This document shows positions 56,101-64,000 of a DNA stretch of 64,000 nt, one piece after another. The translations under genes were made by a program, and so were the position numbers. The notes beneath the pieces are model-generated. The model saw nothing but the letters and a program-made list of their open reading frames with translations, searched no databases and was not told the DNA's origin. Numbering within the stretch: position 1 is the first letter of the stretch; each line of letters opens with the position of its first letter. This DNA comes from Actinomycetes bacterium (GTDB lineage Bacteria; Actinomycetota; Acidimicrobiia; Spongiisociales; JAHEDJ01). The stretch spans positions 102,957-166,956 of the forward strand of contig JAHEDK010000002.1 of the NCBI GenBank assembly GCA_024641245.1, given 5' to 3'.

Positions 56101-56408
56101 GAGTCACGGAGCATAACCCGCCGGTGTGATCTGGTCGGAATGCGCCGGACGCGATCGGCAGTAGGCAGGAAGCGGTAGGCAATTGGCAATACGCTTTCGG
56201 CACTAGGCCCAGTAGGAAATGCGCGCCGGCGAGCTCATAGCCTATTGCCTAGGGTCCACCGCCGGCTCGTGCGAAGAATCCGTCGATTTGTGAGAAATCA
56301 GTTGCGCTAGAGGATAAAGTCCTTACCTTGCAGTCAGTGAGTCACGACGTTTAGAGTGTCGCCACCGCTAGCACGGTGACAAGACAGGACTCGGGGGAGG
56401 CAAAGCAG
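56101..56408. other. 308-nt divergent region between ctaB and ctaC
   Basis: Holds promoters for both directions, none certain. The left half (56155-56225) is a degenerate repeat tract with GGCAGTAGGCAGG, GGTAGGCAATTGGCAATA and CACTAGGCCCAGTAGG; related tracts occur at 6370, 9253 and 41388. AGCCTATTGCCTAGG follows at 56238. Confidence 0.5.
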
Positions 56409-57440
56409 GTGCGGTCAAGGTCAAGACGACGGTCGGTCACGTTCGCGCTGTTGACCTCGTTACCCTTGCTGCTCGGATCATGCATCGAAGGCTCGCCCCT
56501 CGATTCGCTCGACCCGCAAGGACCGGCGGCGCGTAGAATCGACGAACTAGGAACGCCGGTCTTTTGGATCGCGGGAGTGATCCTCGCCATCGTTCTGGGC
56601 GGCCTGGCCTTCGCCATGATCCGCTACCGGGATCGAGGCCAGGCAGATCCACGGCAGATCCACGGCAACGCCAAGCTCGAGGTCCTGTGGACCGCCATTC
56701 CGATCATTCTGCTGGCGGGCCTCGCAGTACCCACCGTCCAGGCCATCTTCGACCTCACCGAGTGCGAGGCCGATGCCATGGAGGTCGACGTCATCGGCCA
56801 TCAATGGTGGTTCGAGTACCGGTACCCGGAGGAGGGCATCACAACGGCCAACGTCATGGTCATCCCGGCCGGTAAACAAGTCTGTCTAAACATGACTTCC
56901 GACGACGTCCTGCACAACTACTGGATCCCGAAACTCAACGGCAAACGCTATCTCGTGCCGGGTCAGCAGACATTGCTCACTCTCGAGGCCGACCAGCCCG
57001 GCGAGTACTGGGGCCAATGCGGGGAGTTCTGTGGACTGTCTCACGCCCTAATGCGGGCCAGGGTCAGAGCGGTCGATCAAACCGACTACGAGGCGTGGGT
57101 GGCCAGGATGCAGCAACCGGCCACGCTTCCGGCCGATGGAACCCCGGCCGCGGCCGGTCTTGCAGAATTCAACGGGATTTGCAGCACGTGCCACGTGATC
57201 GAGGGTGTCAACCAGCTCGACAAGCCGGTCGGGCCGAACTTGACCCACTTCGCAGATCCCTACCGCAATGTCTTCGCAGGGGCCTCCCTCGAACGCACCG
57301 CCGAGCACATTGCGGAGTGGCTGGCCGATCCGCCCACCATCAAACCAGGATCGTTCATGCCGAACCTCAACCTGACCTCGGATGAAATCGACGCGCTCGT
57401 GGCATTCCTCCAAGGGCTCGACCCGACAAAGGGGAACTAA
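56409..57440 (+). CDS. ctaC: Cytochrome c oxidase subunit II with fused cytochrome c (caa3 type)
   Basis: 343 residues from GTG 56409, with GGAGG 8 nt upstream. Signal with lipobox LLLGSC (about residue 25), two helices, then the CuA domain: HQWWFEYRYP (about 131) and CGEFCGLSHALM (about 204) hold the CuA ligands. The C-terminal domain (about 245-343) has the heme c motif CSTCH (about 258) and Met in GSFMPNLNLT, so electrons enter through a covalently bound heme. First gene of ctaCDEF. Confidence 0.92.
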   Translation: MRSRSRRRSVTFALLTSLPLLLGSCIEGSPLDSLDPQGPAARRIDELGTPVFWIAGVILAIVLGGLAFAMIRYRDRGQADPRQIHGNAKLEVLWTAIPIILLAGLAVPTVQAIFDLTECEADAMEVDVIGHQWWFEYRYPEEGITTANVMVIPAGKQVCLNMTSDDVLHNYWIPKLNGKRYLVPGQQTLLTLEADQPGEYWGQCGEFCGLSHALMRARVRAVDQTDYEAWVARMQQPATLPADGTPAAAGLAEFNGICSTCHVIEGVNQLDKPVGPNLTHFADPYRNVFAGASLERTAEHIAEWLADPPTIKPGSFMPNLNLTSDEIDALVAFLQGLDPTKGN

Positions 57441-59410
57441 TGGCGAGCACAACGGCTCCCGCCTCAACCATCTTCCGCCGTCCTAAACAGACCTCCGGTT
57501 GGATGAGCTGGCTTACAACGGTCGATCACAAGAAGATCGGCATCATGTACGGGTACTCGGCGTTCTTCTTCTTCATCCTCGGCGGTCTCGAGGCGCTGAT
57601 TCTCCGGCTGCAGTTGGCGGGACCCAACGGCACAGTCCTCGATGCGAACGAGTACAACGCAATGTTCACGATGCACGGCACCACGATGATCTTCCTTTTC
57701 GTCATGCCGGTCGGCGCCGCCTTCTTCAACTACATGATGCCGCTGATGATCGGCGCCAGGGACGTTGCCTTCCCCCGCATGAACGCCCTCAGCTTCTGGA
57801 TCTTCATCTTCGGTGGCATCTTCCTGTACTCCTCGTTCTTGTTCGGGACAACCGGACCGCCGGCGGGTGGCAACCTCCCGGGCGGCGCCACCGACGCCTC
57901 GTGGCTGGGCAGCACGATCAACGGCGGGTGGTTCATGTACCAGCCGAACGCCGGGCCGCGGTTCTCAACAGGAACGGTGCTCGACTTCGGGGCCATCGGG
58001 CTCCAGATACTTGGTCTGGCCTCCCTGATCTCCGCGGTGAACTTCATCGCCACGATCTTCAACATGCGCGCCAAGGGAATGAAGTTGCTGCGCATGCCGG
58101 TGTTCGTCTGGATGACTCTGGTTGTGGCGTTCTTGCTGCTCTTCTCGCTGCCCATCATTGCCGTGGCATTGTTCATGGTCACGTTCGATCGCCAATTGGG
58201 AACCCTGTTCTTCGACACATTCCAGGGCGGTGACGCCATCCTCTGGCAGCACTTGTTCTGGCTGTTCGGCCATCCGGAGGTCTATATCCTCATTCTTCCG
58301 GCGATGGGGATCGTGTCCGAGACCTTGCCGGTCTTCTCTCGCAAGCCCCTCTTCGGCTATCCCGCCGTTGTGTTCGCCGGCGCCGCCATCGGGTTCCTCG
58401 GATTTGGCGTATGGGCCCACCACATGTTCGCCTCGGGGATCACGCCGGTCGCTCAGGCGGCGTTTGGCCTGGCCACGATGACGATCGCGGTGCCGACCGG
58501 CATCAAGATCTTCAACTGGATGGGAACCATGTGGATGGGGAAGATCAAGTTCACCACTCCGATGCTGTTCTCCTTGGGCTTCGTGGCGTTATTCGTCATC
58601 GGCGGTCTGTCGGGCGTCACGCACTCAATCGTCCCCGCCGACTGGCAGCAGACCGACACCTACTACATCGTTGCGCACTTTCACTATGTGCTGTTCGGCG
58701 GCGCAATCTTCGGCATCTTCGCCGGGCTCTACTACTGGTTCCCGAAGCTCACCGGCCGCATGTTGTCCGAGAGACTCGGCAAGCTGCACTTCTGGCTCAT
58801 GTTCGTCGGCATGAACCTCACATTCGGACCGATGCACTGGCTCGGACTCCAGGGAATGGTGCGGCGCACGTGGAAGTACCCGGAGGAGTACAACTTCGGC
58901 ACGTGGAACATGGTCGTGACCGTCGGCGCCTACACAATCGCTCTCTCGATCCTCGTGTTCATGATCAACTGGGTCAGGTCGAAGCGGAGAGGCGCCGAAT
59001 CCGGCATGGATCCCTGGGACGCCCGCACTATCGAGTGGAGCATTCCCAACCCGACGCCGGAGTGGAACTTCGGGGTGAACCCCGAAGTGCAAGCTCTCGA
59101 CGATTGGTGGCACCGCAAGTACGACGAGGACGATGAGGGACGCCCCGTCCGAAAGGCCGAAGCCGACGCCACGATCGCGCAGTTCCACGATCAGGGGGTG
59201 AACCCGCCGGCACCGATCCACCTCCCCTCGCCCTCGTATTTCCCCTTCCTGGCCGGCTCAGCGTTTCTCGCCATCGGCTACGGCGTGATCTATCACACGA
59301 AAGGATGGGGCCTGCCGCTGCTCGCCTTCGGCGTGATCCTGCTGTTGTCGTCGATGATCGGCTGGTCACTCGAACCCATTGAAGAAGAGCACGAGGAGGT
59401 GCACGCATGA
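57440..59410 (+). CDS. ctaD: Cytochrome c oxidase subunit I
   Basis: 656 residues from ATG 57440, overlapping the ctaC stop by 1 nt. Heme and CuB ligands are in MFTMHGTTMIFLF, HPEVYILILPAMG (about 278), WAHHMFASG (about 327-328) and AHFHYVLFGG (about 411). A C-terminal extension (about 590-656) with a further two helices resembles the extra part seen in caa3 subunit I proteins. Together with subunits II-IV it reduces oxygen to water and pumps protons. Confidence 0.94.
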   Translation: MASTTAPASTIFRRPKQTSGWMSWLTTVDHKKIGIMYGYSAFFFFILGGLEALILRLQLAGPNGTVLDANEYNAMFTMHGTTMIFLFVMPVGAAFFNYMMPLMIGARDVAFPRMNALSFWIFIFGGIFLYSSFLFGTTGPPAGGNLPGGATDASWLGSTINGGWFMYQPNAGPRFSTGTVLDFGAIGLQILGLASLISAVNFIATIFNMRAKGMKLLRMPVFVWMTLVVAFLLLFSLPIIAVALFMVTFDRQLGTLFFDTFQGGDAILWQHLFWLFGHPEVYILILPAMGIVSETLPVFSRKPLFGYPAVVFAGAAIGFLGFGVWAHHMFASGITPVAQAAFGLATMTIAVPTGIKIFNWMGTMWMGKIKFTTPMLFSLGFVALFVIGGLSGVTHSIVPADWQQTDTYYIVAHFHYVLFGGAIFGIFAGLYYWFPKLTGRMLSERLGKLHFWLMFVGMNLTFGPMHWLGLQGMVRRTWKYPEEYNFGTWNMVVTVGAYTIALSILVFMINWVRSKRRGAESGMDPWDARTIEWSIPNPTPEWNFGVNPEVQALDDWWHRKYDEDDEGRPVRKAEADATIAQFHDQGVNPPAPIHLPSPSYFPFLAGSAFLAIGYGVIYHTKGWGLPLLAFGVILLLSSMIGWSLEPIEEEHEEVHA

Positions 59411-60009
59411 GCGACATAGCTCACGATGAGCATCTTCACGAGAGCACCGGGATCGAGACCAGGAAGCTCGCCATGTGGATCTTCCTGTCGAGCGAGTTCA
59501 TGTTCTTCGGGGCACTCATCTCGAATTACCTGCTGTTCAAGGGCAGAGTCGGATATCCGGAGCCGTATCCGTCAGAGATGTTCGATATCCCGTTCACGTC
59601 GGTCAGTTCGTTCGTGCTGTTGATGAGTTCGCTGACGATGGTGCTCGCCGACCATGCCATCCACCGGGACGATCAACGTGCGACACGTACGTGGATTGTG
59701 GCAACCGCGCTCCTCGGCATGGTGTTCCTTTCCGGACAAGCGTTTGAGTTCACCGAGTTCGTTCTTCACGATCCACCGATGAAGATCTCCACCAACCCGG
59801 CCGCGTCTGCGTTCTTTACGCTCACTGGTTTCCACGGCATGCATGTCCTGATTGGTGTCATCATGCTGCTCACGCTGGCCGGCACCTCATTTCGCAAAGG
59901 ACGGCTTTCGACCGCGACCGGGCTCAACCTCGAGAGCGTCGCCCTCTACTGGCACTTTGTCGACATCATCTGGATCGTGATTTTCACGGTTGTCTATCTG
60001 ATCAAGTAG
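59407..60009 (+). CDS. ctaE: Cytochrome c oxidase subunit III
   Basis: 200 residues with five helices, overlapping ctaD by 4 nt. LAMWIFLSSEFMFFGALISN, FTLTGFHGMHVLIGVIMLL and SVALYWHFVDIIWIVIFTVV are the family segments; His and Glu of the lipid-binding sites are kept. It stabilises the oxidase core. Confidence 0.92.
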   Translation: MSDIAHDEHLHESTGIETRKLAMWIFLSSEFMFFGALISNYLLFKGRVGYPEPYPSEMFDIPFTSVSSFVLLMSSLTMVLADHAIHRDDQRATRTWIVATALLGMVFLSGQAFEFTEFVLHDPPMKISTNPAASAFFTLTGFHGMHVLIGVIMLLTLAGTSFRKGRLSTATGLNLESVALYWHFVDIIWIVIFTVVYLIK

Positions 60010-60019
60010 GGATCTCCGC

Positions 60020-60337
60020 ATGACCACCGACGCACCAATCAAGCCGCACCCCAGCCCGAAACAGTATGTGCAGATAGCTGTGATTCTGGCTGTGCTCACC
60101 GGGGTCGAGGTGGGCCTCTACTACATCGAGCAGGCCGGGGTTTCATCCAGGATCGTCTACCCAACACTGATCGTTCTGGCCGCCCTCAAGTTCGTGATCG
60201 TTGTCGCCTTTTACATGCACGTCCGCTACGAGAAGAGCTTGATCGCGCGTTTCTTCACGGTGGGTTTCGTCGGAGCCCTCATGTTGTACACCGTCGTGCT
60301 CGGCACCTTCGGCGTGCTCGCTGCTCTCGGCGGCTGA
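60020..60337 (+). CDS. ctaF: Cytochrome c oxidase subunit IV (caa3)
   Basis: 105 residues, three helices (YVQIAVILAVLTGVEVGLYY, YPTLIVLAALKFVIVVAFYM and the last LYTVVLGTFGVLAA), 10 nt after ctaE. HVRYEKSLIARFF links helices 2 and 3. Small accessory subunit found with caa3 and cbo-type oxidases. The gene ends the oxidase unit; the convergent gene stops at 60426. Confidence 0.85.
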   Translation: MTTDAPIKPHPSPKQYVQIAVILAVLTGVEVGLYYIEQAGVSSRIVYPTLIVLAALKFVIVVAFYMHVRYEKSLIARFFTVGFVGALMLYTVVLGTFGVLAALGG

Positions 60338-60425
60338 GGCCGACCCGATAGCGCCGGGTCCGAATTCGGGGTTTCCGAGCAACCGCGACCCGTGGCGAGC
60401 CCGGCCAGGTGCGGAAACGCCTCCC

Positions 60426-61526
60426 CTACTCGCCGCGGACGACGACCACCATGACGATGGCGACGACCACAGTGGCGATACCGGCCAGCGCGGCGACGAC
60501 CTCGGTGTACCGGAGCTTGATGCTGGGGCGATAGCCGCCCAGGAACGCAAAGAGCAATATCCCCGCCGAGATGACAATGGCCAGCGCGGACGCCGCCTCA
60601 TGAAACAGCAGGAACAAGCTGGCGATCAACGCGATCACCCCGACGAGCACGAGGACCGAGACCAAGGGCAGCAGCATCGATTGGGTGAGCCTCGTCCGAA
60701 CCTCACCCGAATCTGCCGATTCCCCCGCTGAGAGCCCGGCGGGTACTGCCGTCACATGCGCGAGCACGGCTGTGCCGGCTCCCAGCAAAGCACCGCCGAT
60801 TACGAGCCACCACAGCGCGGAGGCGACGGGGATCGCCACGATGCCTTCGTCGATCGTCTCTATCCCCAGGACTCCGGCGAGAACTCCGCCACCGATCGCG
60901 CCCAGCACCAGTCCTATCAATGCGCCGAGCCAGATGCCCGGTCCACCTACGACCGCCAACTCGGGGCGAAAGAAGGCGGGACCGCGCCGCCCGAGGATGG
61001 CGAGGAACCCCCCGAACACTGCCGCCAGTAGCGCGGTCGCGATAACGACCGGGAGTATCTCGACCTGCACAACCGCCTGGAATCCCGGTCCCTGTTCCAC
61101 AGCCGCCGCATTGTCCACTAGGAAGATCGCTCCGAACCCGGCCGAAATGAGACCGAAAAGGACGCCGGCGCCGGCACCCAACGCGGCGGGAAGCTTCAAA
61201 CGGCTGCCGAGCGGCGCCGGCTCAAAAGCGGGAGCGGCCGCCGCAACTGGTTCGGGGACCGTCGCAACAAGTTCCGACACCCCATCGGCGGTTTCCTCGA
61301 CACCATCGAGGACGACGGACTCTGGACCGACGGATTCCGGCACCACGGCGGGGGCGACTTTGGATGTCGGCGGTGCGGAGACGCGGACTGCAGATCCGCC
61401 TGCCCATGCCGCCAGAACCTCTTCTGCTTCAATGCCCTGTGCCGCGGCGCGCGCATCGACCGAACGCTGAATCAACGCTTCGGGTGCCCCCAGGGTGGCC
61501 GCAACCGCGGACAACAACTCGCTCAT
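60426..61526 (-). CDS. Large membrane protein, about ten helices, N-terminal helical domain
   Basis: 366 residues from ATG 61526. Residues about 14-43 (APEALIQRSVDARAAAQGIE then AEEVLAAWAGG) look like a small helical protein-binding domain, followed by an acidic/Val-Pro linker (about 48-105) and a membrane part (about 110-366) with about eight to ten helices, rich in Gly/Ala (GIWLGALIGLVLGAIGGGVL). No transport motif is recognised. It is convergent with the oxidase operon and probably not part of it. Confidence 0.65.
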   Translation of the reverse strand: MSELLSAVAATLGAPEALIQRSVDARAAAQGIEAEEVLAAWAGGSAVRVSAPPTSKVAPAVVPESVGPESVVLDGVEETADGVSELVATVPEPVAAAAPAFEPAPLGSRLKLPAALGAGAGVLFGLISAGFGAIFLVDNAAAVEQGPGFQAVVQVEILPVVIATALLAAVFGGFLAILGRRGPAFFRPELAVVGGPGIWLGALIGLVLGAIGGGVLAGVLGIETIDEGIVAIPVASALWWLVIGGALLGAGTAVLAHVTAVPAGLSAGESADSGEVRTRLTQSMLLPLVSVLVLVGVIALIASLFLLFHEAASALAIVISAGILLFAFLGGYRPSIKLRYTEVVAALAGIATVVVAIVMVVVVRGE

Positions 61527-61590
61527 GGAGCCGGGATGATAGTGGAGTCGCGAGTCGCGAGTCGCAGCACCTGGTACGTTATACGTCCCT

Positions 61591-62445
61591 ATGCTCTCCG
61601 CACTCTGCTACGGGTCAATAAATCCCGATCTCGTGCACCGGCTAGATCGCTTCCCCGAACCTGGAGACGACCTTCGCTCCATGACTTCTCGGGTCACCTA
61701 CGGGGGAGGTGGCGCCAACCCGGCCGTGGCGCTGGCTGCGTGGGGAGCCAATTCCTCGGTGCTGGGTAACACGTTGGGCGACGATCCGTTGGGGAGGTGG
61801 CTGGTCGACGACCTGGCCGCCCGTGGTGTCGATATCTCGATGATCGATCTGTCCCCGTCGATGCACACGCCTCACTGCGTCGTGTTGGTGGGTCCGGACG
61901 GAGAACGGACCATTATCTCGAGTGGCTACCGAGACGCCACCTGGCAAGCCGTTTCTCCCGACGTGTGGAAGGGAAGGTCGGTAGCCGTGGTCGACGCTTA
62001 CTCGGCCGGCTGGGGGGCAGCGGTCATCGCTGATGCAGTTGAGGCCGGCGTCCCGGCAGTCGGCATAGACGTGACGGGCCGGGCGGCGGCACCTCTTCAG
62101 GTATGCGTGTGGTCGCGTCATGAACACGCAATAGAAGACGCCCTGGCCCTGTCTCGATCGGGGCCAGACGTGGTACTAAGCAGCGGGCGCGAGTCGGCGG
62201 CCTGGTATCGAGCCGGAAACGAGTTGATTACGGTGCGGCCACCCGAGGTCGAGTCGATCGACCCGACCGGCGCCGGTGACACTCTCGCCGCCATGGTGGC
62301 GTACGGCACCGGGTCTCGATGGGATCCGATGCACACCTTGCGGATGGCCGTCGCGGCAGCCTCCCTCACAGTTGGACTCGAACGAGGCGATCCGATCCCG
62401 GATCTCGGCGCCATCACCTCATTAGCGGCGACAATGGCTACCTGA
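61591..62445 (+). CDS. PfkB-family carbohydrate kinase
   Basis: 284 residues from ATG 61591. GSINPDLVHRLDRFPEPGDD and VTYGGGGANPAVALAAWGA are the N-terminal PfkB elements, and the C-terminal DPTGAGDTLAAMVAYG holds the catalytic Asp and anion hole. Family members phosphorylate ribose, fructose 6-phosphate, adenosine and similar; substrate not evident. It is followed after 36 nt by the penicillin acylase gene. Confidence 0.85.
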   Translation: MLSALCYGSINPDLVHRLDRFPEPGDDLRSMTSRVTYGGGGANPAVALAAWGANSSVLGNTLGDDPLGRWLVDDLAARGVDISMIDLSPSMHTPHCVVLVGPDGERTIISSGYRDATWQAVSPDVWKGRSVAVVDAYSAGWGAAVIADAVEAGVPAVGIDVTGRAAAPLQVCVWSRHEHAIEDALALSRSGPDVVLSSGRESAAWYRAGNELITVRPPEVESIDPTGAGDTLAAMVAYGTGSRWDPMHTLRMAVAAASLTVGLERGDPIPDLGAITSLAATMAT

Positions 62446-62481
62446 GAACAAGACACGGATCCGTCCGTCTAGCCTGCCCAT

Positions 62482-64000
<1,519 letters not shown>

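Overview
The window is a stretch of high-GC bacterial chromosome with frequent GTG starts, tight ATGA/GTGA gene overlaps, a caa3-type cytochrome oxidase cluster, a polyphosphate glucokinase, a MutT1-like NUDIX-phosphatase fusion and TldD/TldE. This combination points to Actinomycetota, plausibly an Acidimicrobiia-like lineage. That placement is inferred from gene content and style; no rRNA or marker phylogeny is possible here.

Layout. 1-9.2 kb, mostly minus strand: a partial lipoprotein, a 59-residue membrane protein, an RND/MMPL exporter, hisC and the tldE-tldD pair. 9.3-12.8 kb, plus strand: a LOG-family hydrolase, a small Cys-rich protein, the NUDIX-phosphatase fusion, a kynureninase-like PLP enzyme and a secreted PKD protein. 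12.9-20.3 kb: a HerA-like ATPase, two CBS-domain proteins, a primary-type sigma factor, an EEP-family hydrolase, a VOC protein and an SDR epimerase. 20.3-28.2 kb: a DUF255/thioredoxin protein, heme A synthase, a membrane protein with HELGH, a two-gene transsulfuration unit, a structured leader with a very strong Shine-Dalgarno, a TauE/SafE exporter and a RodZ-like HTH-membrane protein.

28.3-37.4 kb is a clear integrative mobilizable element inserted in a selenocysteine tRNA gene. It has a 65-bp direct repeat of the tRNA 3' part at both ends (64/65 identical), a tyrosine integrase next to the intact tRNA, a MobF relaxase-helicase, a secreted metzincin with a lipoprotein partner, an N-terminally truncated ABC-2 permease and a TacA-TacT toxin-antitoxin pair. 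A 27-bp repeat (24/27) lies inside both ends and looks like integrase arm sites.

37.5-64 kb returns to core genes: a LysR regulator, a GroES-like small protein with HflX, two exported proteins, ppgK and gnd facing away from each other, an M1 aminopeptidase, a cation/calcium antiporter, a double-Usp protein, two ABC-2 export systems, an alpha/beta hydrolase, a DAHP synthase-chorismate mutase behind a classical aromatic attenuator, the ctaB/ctaCDEF oxidase cluster, a PfkB kinase and a truncated penicillin acylase.

Three non-coding signals deserve most attention: the attenuator with leader peptide before the DAHP synthase; three intergenic pairs of 47-nt palindromes with exactly 60-nt spacing, each directly behind a minus-strand stop codon; and the leader between the sulfur genes and the TauE/SafE exporter.
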